From positions 147,858,522 to 147,922,521 of the forward strand of contig CM056741.1 of assembly GCA_029851415.1 (NCBI GenBank): a DNA stretch of 64,000 nucleotides. The letters are read 5' to 3'. The stretch comes from Eretmocerus hayati. Lineage: Eukaryota; Arthropoda; Insecta; Hymenoptera; Aphelinidae. A program made the translations under genes and the position numbers. Under the pieces are notes generated by a model, which did not search any database, was not told the DNA's origin, and was given only the letters and a program-made list of their open reading frames with translations. Positions 34,206-44,763 of the stretch are shown here, piece after piece; within the stretch, counting starts at the first letter, position 1; every line of letters starts with the position of its first letter.

Positions 34206-36090
34206 TTCTTCCCTTCCTGCATCTATATGTGGTTCTTGCCCTCTGGTACGCAGTGCAGTTGCTGGCCCCAGATCTGTGGTCAGATTTGGACCCGATCGCC
34301 ACACAGCTTAGGCATTTTGGTTTTTCCTTGCAAATCGCAGCAAGGTGCCCTGGTTCGCCGCATTGGAAGCAGAGTTTTGGTTTCCGTTCCTCTGCCTTCT
34401 CTTTTTTGCACCCCGAGGCCTTGTGCCCGTACTCTAAGCAGTTATAGCACCGTGGGATGCCACCCTTCTCGCGGATCCTGACTCTGCCCCATCCAACCTT
34501 TGGCTCCTTCCAGTCGAGGAGATGGTGGGCCAGTCTCGTTGCGATCGAGACAACAGCGGTTTGGGTGCCGCGGTAGCCACTCCGGATGGACTTGACTACA
34601 ACGGCACCCTTCTCGTTTTCTGGTAGGGCCTTCGCGAGGGCATCCCGCACCTTGATTATGTCGACATCGTAGTCGACTCCGAGAACCTCGAGGGTCGTGC
34701 TGTTTGCTAGACAGTGGACAGCTCCTTCTTGCCCGACGACTGGTGCCAAGGCTGCCTTGACGGCGGCGACATCGGTGCCCTTCTTGAGTTCAAGAAGGAC
34801 TTGGCCTTCTTGGGTCTTGCGGATGCCCGTGACCTTGGAGCCCACTTCTTCATCGAGGTCATCCGTTTGTATCCTGCGCAGCATGTCTGCGTAGGTTAGC
34901 CCACCTTGTTTGGCCGGAACGAGGACGGCTTCGGGCTTCACCCTTCTCAGCTTCATTTTCGCTTTCTTCCCGGCGGCATCGTCCGATCTACCGCTCTTCT
35001 TTGCCCTTCTCGCTTGTTTCTTTGACACCACTTCCTTCCAAGGCCCATTCTGCTCGGGCCGATTGGGCGTTGATGTCGAGCGCGGTGTTCCGAGACCTCC
35101 CGGTGGAGGACCGTATCGCGTCGCCTTCGAACCGCGTTGTTTTCCCGGTCGCGATTCCGGTTTCCCTGCCCCTCTTCCCTGGAAGCCACTACCCGACGCG
35201 GCCGGTTTTCTTGTGACCGGAGGCTGCATATTCCCCCTCGCTTTCAGGGTCTTTTCCGTTTCGAGGAGCGTTGTCTCGAAAGCAGCCCGCTTCGCCTTGT
35301 CTGTCGCGACTAGGCCTTCGAGAGCGTGGCCTATCTTCTTGAGCTCTTCGATGTCACCCTTGGTCCCTTCTGGATTGCTGGAAACAGACTCGGCTATTCC
35401 TATAACCAAGTTGAAGTGCTCGAGGAGGAGATATGTCTTCTCCTCCGTCTCTTCCCGGCACGTTTTCAGGTCTTCCCATTTCCCCATGAGATCGCCTGCC
35501 TCGTTTCCACTCCTCTGTCGTGCCGCATCTCTGGTTGAGGGGATGTGGTCAATCTCCACCCTATCAGGCACCTTATCGTGTACTCCCCTCTCGAGCAAAC
35601 CGTTTTCAGGAGTCAGGATTGTTCCGTTCCCGTGGGACCCTATAGTGGAGTCAGACTCGCTCGAGTCTGAGCTCAAGTTGACGGCGTCATCGACCTCGTT
35701 GCTGGGTTGCGTGATCTGGATCCTGATAGCGGGGTTGATCTTCAGCAGCTTCTCTGCCGCCTCTCGTGCTTCTGCTGCAACTTTCGCGTTCATCCCTCGT
35801 TGGCTCGGAAATGTGAGCTTTGATTGTTTGAGCACTCGCTTCTCTGCTCCGTCACTCGGGCCCTTTCTCTTCCTGCTAGGGGTGAGCTCAGCTTCTCCAT
35901 GGCGTAGGTTTTTTTCTCCCGCACCCTCCACCTGCAGCGTATTTCCATCGCTTGTAGCTGTACGCGTTATTCCACCAGCCAAGTGTGCCACTGGTGGCGC
36001 GTTTTGCATCGTTGGGCCCCCCCCCCCCCCAAGATCCGAATGGGGCCCCGCTTTACTTGGGGAATTCTTGCCGTCAATGCTGGACATCAT
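34198..36090 (-). CDS. R1-type ORF1: gag-like nucleic-acid-binding protein
   Basis: The frame is open for 630 codons from the ATG at 36088-36090. An open stretch upstream of it lacks an ATG. The first two thirds are charged and low in complexity, with acidic clusters and a lysine/arginine-rich segment with PSRKRK. The C-terminal part ends in three zinc knuckles: CYNCLEYGHKASGC, CFQCGEPGHLAAIC, and a third with longer spacing (CLSC...H...C). Proteins of this type bind the element RNA in a ribonucleoprotein particle with ORF2 protein. A homopolymer of 10 or more G (C on plus at about 36019) near the N-terminus encodes GGGGG and is prone to slippage, though the frame is intact as read. ORF1 ends inside the start of ORF2. 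Confidence 0.85.
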   Translation of the reverse strand: MMSSIDGKNSPSKAGPHSDLGGGGGPTMQNAPPVAHLAGGITRTATSDGNTLQVEGAGEKNLRHGEAELTPSRKRKGPSDGAEKRVLKQSKLTFPSQRGMNAKVAAEAREAAEKLLKINPAIRIQITQPSNEVDDAVNLSSDSSESDSTIGSHGNGTILTPENGLLERGVHDKVPDRVEIDHIPSTRDAARQRSGNEAGDLMGKWEDLKTCREETEEKTYLLLEHFNLVIGIAESVSSNPEGTKGDIEELKKIGHALEGLVATDKAKRAAFETTLLETEKTLKARGNMQPPVTRKPAASGSGFQGRGAGKPESRPGKQRGSKATRYGPPPGGLGTPRSTSTPNRPEQNGPWKEVVSKKQARRAKKSGRSDDAAGKKAKMKLRRVKPEAVLVPAKQGGLTYADMLRRIQTDDLDEEVGSKVTGIRKTQEGQVLLELKKGTDVAAVKAALAPVVGQEGAVHCLANSTTLEVLGVDYDVDIIKVRDALAKALPENEKGAVVVKSIRSGYRGTQTAVVSIATRLAHHLLDWKEPKVGWGRVRIREKGGIPRCYNCLEYGHKASGCKKEKAEERKPKLCFQCGEPGHLAAICKEKPKCLSCVAIGSKSDHRSGASNCTAYQRARTTYRCRKGRNG

Positions 36091-36330
36091 CTTCTTTCTT
36101 CTTCCAGGGCCTGGAATCGCATGCTGGCCGACCCCGGACCAGACCAGCACGGGTGTGGTGTGTTGTGTGATGCGTGTTCTGTATAATGTTGGTATGTCTG
36201 TGTAATGCTTGAGCAAGCGTAAGTATGGTGCGTGTAGAGTGTAGTGTGTGTGTTAGTGTAAGTGTAGGACTCGGGTCCGGAGGGGCGTCACTCCCTCAAG
36301 CTCCAAGTGCAACCCTAAGGTCACACCCAA

Positions 36331-36347
36331 AGCCCCCTACGGGGGCT
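36331..36347. repeat. 17-bp hairpin at the 5' end of the R1-type element
   Basis: AGCCCCC and GGGGGCT are exact complements with a 3-base loop, TAC. The hairpin lies at the element-microsatellite junction and could shape the RNA 5' end or mark integration. Confidence 0.6.
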
Positions 36348-36366
36348 CTCTCTCTCTCTCTCTCTT
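36346..36366. repeat. (CT)10 microsatellite, right flank of the R1-type element
   Basis: The tract directly adjoins the 5' end of the element and matches the (CT)9 at the other end. Together they mark the target site. Confidence 0.8.
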
Positions 36367-36571
36367 CTGATCTTCTTTCTCTCAACTAAACCCTTCATTT
36401 TTTTCATCCGAGTGCGAAAATGATTATAGTTGGTGTGGTCAGGGATTGGAATAGACCATTAGAAAGTTTTTTTTATCAAGAAGTTCGACAGTTTTTGGGG
36501 TATTAATCAAAGATAAATCTATCGTAGAGGCTGGAACTTATTGTAGGACTAGTAAGCTCGGTAGTTACCTA

Positions 36572-37980
36572 AGGTAAGTGTACCCAACTTGCCCCCAAAT
36601 GCCGATCTCGGCGATGGGTACTCCTTGGCCTCCTGGCAATTTTTTTTACGTTTGTTATGTTGAAATATGAGAAAATAAGTAGTTTGCGTTGACCCCGAAT
36701 CATTCCTGCGTTCTCCAGAAAATATAAAGGGATTTTTCCATTTTTCGTGTTTGCACGGCTAAGAAATCGAGGAGGAAATCGCGTTCACTAAAACCGGTGC
36801 CAATTTATTTTTATTCGACCAATCTTGACGTACCTTAGCGCATTCGATTCCTTATCTCAAGGCCTTTAAGATCCGCTCTTTGGAGTAGCAAGACTCTGAT
36901 TTGGAGTGATTTTATGTACAAAACACGTAGATGATTTGAGAATCAAGGAGGCTGACATCGGAGTGTACCCAACATGCCCCAATATGGTTATCTCGAAAGG
37001 GCGTGCAGAACGACTTTTTATACCACTCAGAACGTGTCCACCCCATCAAAATAGGCCGGAAACAGTGTTTTGGGTCAGCTAAAAGCTACAAATGCCGCTG
37101 CACGGTGATCGAAATGGATCAAAGCCATTTTCGCATTTCATCGCCGATTTACATTGTTTTAAATGATGGGGGCAAGTTGAGTACACATTTTTAAAAACTC
37201 TCAAAAATCACCTTTTGGTAGCCCATGTAAAAATGGGAACCCTATGATCATATATGAACATCTATGAAACAATTTTAAAAATTTTTTAAAATCCGAAAAG
37301 TTGTTATGGTTGCATTTTCAGGGAATATTACATCAATAAGTCACGATGCTGATCTTGCATAACCGAGAAAATCTCCAAGAGTTCATGAAGTAATTGAATC
37401 AAAACGATCTGTAAGTGATATCATTCTTCTACTAGAAAAAAAATATTAATTTCCAAGATGCAAATTGTTTGGCGAGTTGGTGACCAATCTGTACAATTTG
37501 TTATGTCGTGAGATCATCATTTTGAGAAATATTGTATTTATGCAGGTTCGTCGCCAATCTTCCAAACGTTTTTGATCTTGGAAATTAAAATTTTTTTTTA
37601 TTGAGATATATAATGATAACACTTGAAGATCGTTTTAATTCAACCACCTAATGAACTCTCGGAGATTTTCTCGGTTATGCAAGATTAGCATCGTGACTTT
37701 TTGATGTAACATTCCCTGAAAATGCAATCATTTCATAGATGTTCATATATGGTCATAGGGTCCTTGGACCCCCTGTTCATATATGATCATAGGGTTTCCG
37801 TTTTTACATGGGAGAATCAATACAGTTTGGCTCTGCTTGGCTCAAATCAAACGCACTTTAACTCATTTTAAAGGTCATGAGACACGCTTCAAAATGAGCT
37901 AGGGTACGTCTGAAAATATTGAGATGGGCCAGAGTTATTAAGAAAATGGCTTAATGGGGGCAAGTTGGGTACACTTACCT
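36572..37980. mobile_element. non-autonomous TIR element with TA target duplication
   Basis: The ends are AGGTAAGTGTACCCAACTTG and its exact reverse complement (37961-37980). TA flanks both ends (36570-36571 and 37981-37982). The interior shares blocks with the element at 26656-27613, so they form one family. A foldback MITE (37222-37812) is inserted inside; without it the element would be about 815 bp. Extra internal copies of the terminal motif occur near 36960 and 37165. No transposase frame is present. TA duplication fits a Tc1/mariner-type enzyme supplied in trans. Confidence 0.7.
37222..37812. mobile_element. foldback MITE, CCCATGT-end superfamily, nested
   Basis: The 591-bp element starts CCCATGTAAAAATGGGAACC and ends CGTTTTTACATGGG. 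It is flanked by AG on both sides (37220-37221, 37813-37814). Its arms are long inverted repeats: TTGGCGAGTTGGTGACCAATC-like and CGTCGCCAATC blocks mirror around about 37520. The ends and dinucleotide duplication match the copies at 12239, 52441 and 57262, but the interior is different, so it is a second subfamily. It is nested in the TA-flanked element. Confidence 0.65.
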
Positions 37981-37982
37981 TA

Positions 37983-39054
37983 TGTCGAAACCTCTTTACT
38001 CATACTGCTAGTAACGAAACTTTTTACAGTTTCTTAGTTCAAGATTTCTCAGTTTTGGTTCTCGCATATCTCTCCTCATTTGCATCCACCTGTGTTTTTC
38101 ACACGCGCTGTCGCAAGAGAAATTTCGTAGGGCGCCAGAATTCTCGAATCAATTTCACCGCTTTATGCGAATTTAGTGAACGCGTGAGAGAATGAAGCAT
38201 CACCCGTTGTTGGTTTAATCATGCATGCAAGCGCTAGACCGCATCACGTCCTCATGTCATCACGATTACCCTCGATAAATTCTGAAATTCGATACAGTCA
38301 GCCGCTGCCCATACCCTTCTTCTTGACTGTACTTAACGAGCATCGAACCATGAGGAGTATCTGACTATTTTCAATGTCATCTTCATGGAACGACAGTGGG
38401 AGGTGATGTATATGTTAAAAGAATCTCACAGTGATTAGTGTAACGATCAACACGATAATTTTTTCCGTATTCTCCTAATGCTTTTCATTCTGCACTCGTA
38501 CTTCACTTTCTCAGTGGAACCTATTCCTCGTCATCTGCTGTCCATATCATATCCATACCATCGTGACCTCATCTAGTTCTGTTCATGAAAGTAAATTCGA
38601 TTTCTAAAATAATTATAGTTGCTGTCGTCGAGTTCTTGACCAATGGGAATATGTGCGTGCGTGTTTATAATAAGATTGTTCAGTGGAGTCTATTTTCACG
38701 CTCTCGTGGTGATGAAAACTTACAGTCGATCTTTCAACCATTCCATCTAGTTCGATAATTTTCCGATCATCGTGTCCTATAGTATATGTATTCCGGCACA
38801 CATTGTAGAGAGAAATTCTTTCACCAGAGGAGTAAAACAGTGAACCCTATGTAAAATTGTTCCCTAAATCTAAGAATGGCATGTATTTGACTCTATCCCA
38901 TCTCAATGCTATTATAAGAGAAGACATCATGTTTTAAAGATTTTGGATGATTTGGATCGCAGAGCTTGTAAAATTGGTCTATTTTACGTACAGTTGATGC
39001 GTTTTGTAGATTGTTTTACGAACACTTTTTTCACGAGCGTACAAGAATCACTTA
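37983..39054. other. no recognised gene
   Basis: No exon, RNA gene or repeat boundary was recognised before the satellite begins. A minus-strand frame at 38613-38801 has no domain. Confidence 0.35.
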
Positions 39055-40512
39055 CCCTCTAGATGCTGGCAGTGATGCCGAGGGATATTCATAACGGTAT
39101 CCGAAATCTAATACTCAGATTGGTACTCATGATCGAGTACTCAAAGTAGTGCTTGTGATTAAGTACTCTAGGGATATTCACGAAGGCGCACTCGGGGTAG
39201 TACTCGCAACCAAGTACCAATGGTGAGAATCTTGATTAACTACTCACGGTGGTACTCAATCACTCATGGTGATATTCGTGATCGAGAGTTCAGGTGGCTA
39301 CTCGTGATTAAAAAGATTCATTCATGGGATTAGCCTTGCAAACGAATGGAAATAAGGCGAAAACTTCGAGTTCAATCCGAAAAATATTCATTGACTCCAT
39401 ATGAACTCGTCGTCGAGCTCTCGTGGTGGTATTTGTAGGGAAACTGCACCATGACGGGCTGCTATAACTCGCAGTCGCTCGATACCGTCGTAGCAGATTT
39501 TTTTTCTCGAGAACGAGCATGCGTTGGTTTTTTGGGATATTGAACGCCCGCCTCAGCCTAGATCGATCTATTCAGACTCATTTCATTCAAACAGATTGAT
39601 TATTGGGAGATGTTTCAGGGTAAGAGTATGCAGCGGATAAGTGAGTCTCGAATTCTTCCGTGGGTGTTTGAGCACCGGTACCACACTGACAATGAGTGCT
39701 GGGTGCGACTTAACCTCTGGATTACTGACCGCAAGTTCACAGTGATCACTTGATTATGAGTACCACTGTTAGAACTGCATCACGAGTACTATTGTGGCTA
39801 TTTGATCTCGCGCATGACTGATTACTGAGTCCAGAATACTGCCGTGGGTATATCATAACGAGTACGCGACTCACAAGGGGAGGACCATACCTTTGGATCA
39901 CCAATCCTTTCCAAAATTTTTTTACAGTTTTGTCTCACCCAGAATATTAAGAATCCACAGTAACTCCGTCAAATGGGCCTTCTGTCCGGAGCTACAAGCA
40001 AAAATGTTGGCGTTGCCAGTATATTTATATAAATCACTTTCTAACATGGGCCTATATGGGCAATGTTGGTGTCATGGGCTGTAACTTTGAACAGGAGGCC
40101 CATTTGATGGAGTTACTCTGGATTCTTCATATTCAAGGTAATACAAAATTATAAAAAAATTTGGGCAAGATTTGTGATCCAAAGGTCTGGTCCTCCCCTT
40201 GGTAGTACTGGACCATGGCCACCTCCATGAGCAATGCATCAAGTTCATCGTGATTGTTCAATTACGAGTACCACTGTCAACATTGCATCATGAGTAATGT
40301 TGTGGGCACTCAACATCGCGTATTACTCTGAGTATTGAGTCACGAATCCTACCATGGGTAGTCAATCACGGTACCGTACTGAGCACTGGGTCACAGATAC
40401 CCCCGTAGATAACTGATGACCACTAGTTCACAGCGATTACCCGATTGTAGGTACCACTTTTAGTGTGTGAACACATGCACTGTTGTTAGTACTTGATCCC
40501 CCTCATCACTTT
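39055..40512. repeat. diverged satellite array, left part
   Basis: Degenerate units carry GTACTCGTGATCGAGTAC-like words and phrases such as GGGATCACGGCCACCTCC or GTACTTGATCCCCCTCATC. The same phrases make up the better-preserved 143-bp monomers at 44764-45490, so the two parts were one array. It is interrupted by a 39.3-39.6 kb non-satellite stretch and by the foldback element at 39874-40201. It ends where the CR1-like element begins. Confidence 0.6.
39874..40201. mobile_element. foldback MITE of 328 bp in the satellite
   Basis: The ends CAAGGGGAGGACCA and TGGTCCTCCCCTTG are perfect inverted repeats. Mirrored blocks continue inward: CCTTTGGATCAC, AAGAATCCACAGTAACTCC and CAAATGGGCC on the left against GGCCCATTTG, GGAGTTACTCTGGATTCTT and GTGATCCAAAGG on the right. 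It has no coding capacity and no clear target duplication. Confidence 0.7.
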
Positions 40513-40562
40513 GACGTTTTGTATGTATTTTTCAAGAGCGCAGAACATTTCCAAGCTCTGTC

Positions 40563-41621
40563 ATGTCCTTGGTTGTCTGTAGGAAATGTAATCGTAAAAT
40601 TGTACATAATAGAGTCTCGTGTCGTAAATGTAAGAGCTATTTCCACCCTGTTTGTGTCTTAGGTTACGTTACAAACAAACCTGCTGATCTGTGTTGTTCT
40701 CGATCTTTTAAAGATACAATTCGTCGTGGTCGTAGATCTTCAGTTGGCGTATCTCATTTGACTAGTTCTGAAGAGAGCCCTCGTGAGAAGGCATTCAATA
40801 AGTCCAGGAATTTAAGCAGTTGTGCCAGCAGTGAAGATTTGAGTGAGGAAGGAAACCACGATTGTGAACTGTCAAGTGAAATGGGTGATTTACCAGAGGG
40901 TTGGGAAAATTTTTCCACTGCTCAGCAGTTTGCTGCCCTATTCGAAACTGTAGGCACCAAGACAGGTGAGCTCAGCAAATCTTTCAATGAACTATCCAGT
41001 GAGGTGAAAGTGTTCACCACTGAGCTAGGTAAACAAAGCAAAAGATTAAATGCTCTTGAGAATGAAAATCAATATCTTCGGGATGAGCTTGAACAACTTA
41101 AAGATTTGCATTGTAGAGGGACACCGAGTACAGAGATGAAAGTTGTAGGAATACCTCGTACATGTACAATCCCACTCATGACTCTCACTCGTGCTATATT
41201 TAAAAAGCTTAAAATCGAAAATCTTGTTAGTGATATCCTTGAAATTACAGAGTTCAAGTCTAAAAATGAGAATCCTGTGCAAGGCCAGCCTCAAGCATCT
41301 AATGATACTTTTTCATTCATTATAAAATTCAAATCAGTAGCAGTCAGAGACCACGTATTAAAAGTCAAACGAGAGCACGGTGAGTTCACATTCTGTGATT
41401 TTATTTCAGCTGAGACTGAAAGTGAATCTAGAACCAGGTAGAATTTGTTCGAAATGCTTCCCCAGGTGGTCCATAATTTGCGTCTTTTAGCCAAAGATCG
41501 TGCGCAAAAATATAATTACAAGTATGTTTGGTCCCGACAGGGAAATGTGTATGTCCGTAAGGAGGATGGAAGTGATGCAATTGCAATCGTCACCGAATCA
41601 GACTTGGTTAAGATAATTTGA
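40563..41621 (+). pseudogene. CR1-like ORF1 with PHD-type zinc finger, one in-frame stop
   Basis: The frame starts at ATG 40563. Cysteines and a histidine are arranged as CRKC, CRKC...H..C and a final CC within the first 45 residues, a PHD-like zinc finger typical of CR1-clade ORF1 proteins. A central heptad-like region (near residues 115-185) could form a coiled coil. TAG at 41439-41441 interrupts the frame. The same frame then continues for 59 codons to TGA at 41619, with the conserved block around EMLPQ, YKYVW and VYVRK that marks the C-terminus of these ORF1 proteins. ORF2 follows in the same frame. The protein would bind element RNA or DNA. Confidence 0.75.
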
Positions 41622-41645
41622 CTACCACCATGTGCGAATGATCGT

Positions 41646-44497
41646 GTGAAAAGGGAAACACGTTCATCTATCGTAGTAGCCCAGGTCAATGTGAGTTCAC
41701 TTAAAGAGCATTTCGATGAAATTGCGGCATTGCTTACACAGAATGACATTGATATTCTTGCTTTATCTGAGACGTGGCTCACACCTGAGTTCACCGGTAC
41801 GCCTTTTTTGATACCTGGTTACTCGTTTATTCGCAATGATCGAGCGCTGAAGTCCACAATTGGCAAGCGTGAATTTGTTCAAGGAGGTGGTATTGCTGCG
41901 TACATCCGGAATAACTTGACTTATGAGGTACTACTTTCCTCTCAAATTAATAATATCAATGAGACCGAGTATATAGTATTGGACGTGAGAACGAAAGAAA
42001 ATCGCAATATCCTGTTTGCTTCTATTTATCGTCGACCGAAAGGAAATATTCTCACTCAATTTTTCACTGAATTACAGAAGTTATCGCATTCATATTGCAA
42101 TGTCATACTAGCTGGAGACTTAAACTCTGACTTGTTATCGCAAGAATACTACTCCTGTCATTTGCGTGACTTGATCTTTGAGAATCCATTATTCTGTGTA
42201 CCGTATGCGTCTACGCACCACCTTGAAAACAGTGATACGTGGATCGACGTTATAATCACTGATTCAGGCGATAAGGTTGTCAACAAATTCAAATCGAACG
42301 TTCCTTTTATTAATGGGCATGATTTCCTTCTGATCGAGTATAAGTTTCCCTCAGTGATCAAGAAATCCATCACAATCACTTCTCGTGATTTTCGGAATTT
42401 CGACCCAAGGCTATACAGTGAGCCTTTAGAAACTGCTTTGAGTGACAACTTTGTTTTGAATTGTGAAAATGTGAACGAATCCATCGGGAAATTCCAATCA
42501 ATATCATTAAATCTCCTCGATCAGATGGCCCCTATTTCATCGCGTGTTATCCATGAACGTGTTGCACCTTGGGCTACTCCGGATCTCCGGAGAGAAGGCA
42601 AATTACGCAATGAAATATATAAGCAAGCTAAGAAATCCAATAATCCTAGGCTCTGGTCCGAATACAAACTCCGTCGTAAGCAACTCAAGTACAAGTTGAG
42701 AAAGGCTAAGAATGATTATTGCCTTGAGTTTCTCTCTAGAGCTTCCGGGAAATCAGGTTATCGGGATGTGTTGCGGAAGCTAGGCCTATCAAAGGATGTG
42801 CACAAATCACCATCAGAGTACTTTTCGGCGACGCAGCTGAACAACTTTTATTCCCAAATGACCTGCCCGTATGCTACTTTGCGATCGATTATTGACAGTG
42901 ATTCATCTAGTACCTATCCTGTTTTTTCAATCAAACCAGTTGATGGCATTGGGGTATATGAGTCAATGTTGGCCTGTTTACCTAAATCGAAAGGGCAGAG
43001 TATTGATGGGCTGTCCCTTCGTTATTTCAAGTCTGTTCTCTCAACTTTAGTACCGTTTTTTGTGAACTTATTCAACTTATCAATCGAGACGTGTCAATAT
43101 CCTGAGATCTGGAAGAAATCGCTCGTGATACCACTAAGCAAGATATCTCAGCCGAAGCTGCCATCGGACACAAGGCCAATTTCTAATCTCCCTCACTTTT
43201 CCAAAGTTTTTGATACCCTAGTAACAAATCAACTGATTGATCATCTTGAACGTCATAAAATGCTATCCCCCTTTCAATCTGGATTTCGTGCAAACTTTAG
43301 CACGCAAACTGCACTGCTTAAAGTATCTGATGATATTCGTGTCGGGATTGAGAATGGTCTAGTCACCATTCAAGCGCTCTTTGACTTCAAATCGGCCTTC
43401 AGTAGTGTTGATCATGAATTACTCCTTCGTAGGATGAAGGAACTAAATTTTTCTGAGAAAACTATAACATGGTTCCATTCTTATTTGAGTGGCCGGCTCC
43501 AGGCTGTAATTGATGCCGATGGTAGAATGTCTGAGTTTGAGCCCAGCACTCCGGGCTTCCCCCAAGGTTCGGACCCGGGGCCAATAATCTTTCTCTTATT
43601 CATCGACCCCATTATGAGCATCTGAAAACATTATCGTGGCATGCTTCTTGCTGATGATCTTCAAATATATATACAAGGTAAACCATCAGAGCTATCATCA
43701 TTGATTGGAAAATTAAATGAGGATTCTCAAGATATAGTTGACTGGGCGCAAGATTATAAACTTCGCCTGAATATTCCAAAGACAAAAGTTATCCTAAGTG
43801 CCTCGGTACAGTACCATATGAGGATTGACCTTCGATCTCTGCAACCTATTGTTGTAGGTGGTCATGTCATTCCTTTGGAGAAATCAGTCAAAAATTTGGG
43901 CGTCATATTTTCTCAGGATTTCTCTTGGAATGCGCATGTCGCGGGTATTTGCTCTAGGGCCCATGGTATCTTACATAAGTTGCGTTATCGCGGGAACTTT
44001 CTATCAAGCCAAGTGAAGAAAATGCTAGTCAATGCTCTCATCATGCCGCATTTGATTATGCATGTTTAGTATATTATGATCTCTCGGGTTATTTGGAGTT
44101 AAAGTTGCAGCGGTCCCTAAATACATGCGTACGATTCATTTCTCATTGCCGCCGTGATGTTGCCTTGAAACCTTTTTTTGAACGCTTGCAATGGGTCTCA
44201 CTATCTCGTCGTCGGGAGTACTCCTTTTGCGTGTAAACATAGAAGATCTTCACCACAAAAACCCCTGAATATTTGAACGATTTATTCAGACCCCTCGATA
44301 ATGATATTCGGAGATCTGGAAGAATCAATTCCACCCGGGTCCAAGTTCCAATGGCGCGCACTACGGCGTATGGAAAAGCGTTCTCTCGTATAGCTTTTGC
44401 AGCATGGAAATCCGTCCCTGTTGCTATCCGTTTGAAGGTGCCGTTTGACGCATTCAAAATCGCCATTCAAGAACATTTGTATGGAAAAGCTGTTTGA
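41646..44497 (+). pseudogene. CR1-like ORF2: endonuclease-reverse transcriptase, multiply broken
   Basis: The endonuclease domain shows VAQVNVSSL, LSETWL, LAGDLNSD and GHDFLLIEY in place of the usual SDH-type block. The reverse transcriptase shows SIDGLSLRYF, DTRPISNLPHFSKVF, SGFRANFSTQTAL, DFKSAFSSVDH for motif A, GFPQGSDPGP for motif B and LLADDLQIY for motif C. Disabling changes visible are a TGA at 43623-43625, a 1-base deletion near 44053 that shifts the frame, then in-frame TAA at 44234-44236 and TAG at 44240-44242. After these the tail resumes (YLNDLFRPLDND) and ends at 44497. The upstream part begins at a GTG with no obvious ATG, so the true start is uncertain. Motif C has leucine where phenylalanine or tyrosine is normal. 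Confidence 0.8.
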
Positions 44498-44734
44498 AAG
44501 AAGTCTGGATGTGTGATATTTTGTTCTTGAGTGTGATAATTGCAAATTGTATGCCGTAAAAGTAATTGCGCCACTTATGACGGCTGTTATTGTATGTCAT
44601 ATTATTATAGTTTTGTATATTATATGTGAGTTGAATTCTACGATAACATGAAATTTGAATTATATTTAGGTTCTCATATGTAAAGTTTGTGTATTATCCT
44701 GTTGCCATACGGTCCAACGTGACCACGGCAAAAT

Positions 44735-44755
44735 AAAGTGTTAATCAATCTATCA
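44735..44755 (+). terminator. 3' end and ATCA-type tail of the CR1-like element
   Basis: AATAAAG at 44732-44738 is followed by TTAATCAATCTATCA up to the target duplication. The short repeat tail replaces poly(A) and would be the template recognised during target-primed reverse transcription. Confidence 0.5.
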
Positions 44756-44763
44756 ATCACTTT

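Larger units (their letters stand above)
30743..36345 (-). mobile_element. R1-clade non-LTR retrotransposon inserted in (CT)n
   Basis: The element lies on the minus strand and is about 5.6 kb long. It has a 5' UTR (about 36091-36345), ORF1 with zinc knuckles, ORF2 with endonuclease, reverse transcriptase and C-terminal zinc knuckle, a 3' UTR of about 400 bases, and a 3' poly(A) seen as T24 at 30742-30765. ORF layout and motifs fit the R1 clade, which includes elements specific for rDNA, telomeric repeats or microsatellites. Both flanks are (CT)n: 30725-30742 and 36346-36366. The 5' end carries a perfect hairpin, AGCCCCC-TAC-GGGGGCT. Apart from one nonsense codon in ORF2 both frames are open, so the insertion is recent. 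Confidence 0.85.
40513..44755 (+). mobile_element. full-length CR1-like non-LTR retrotransposon with 8-bp TSD
   Basis: The element interrupts a satellite phrase and is bounded by ATCACTTT on both sides (40505-40512 and 44756-44763), an 8-bp target duplication. It contains a short 5' UTR, ORF1 with a PHD-like zinc finger, ORF2 with endonuclease and reverse transcriptase, and a 3' end with AATAAAG followed by an ATCA-rich tail. Both ORFs are broken (see their entries), so it is dead. The organisation fits CR1-like elements. Exact clade needs a tree. Confidence 0.8.

Noticed and set aside
34910..36205. 431-codon plus-strand open frame
   Set aside because: It is antisense to the R1-type ORF1. 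Its translation is low-complexity and has no domain, while the minus strand shows clear zinc knuckles.
30725..36366. (CT)n flanks read as an ordinary target-site duplication
   Set aside because: Because both sides are microsatellite, the duplication length cannot be defined. I treat the tract as the target instead.
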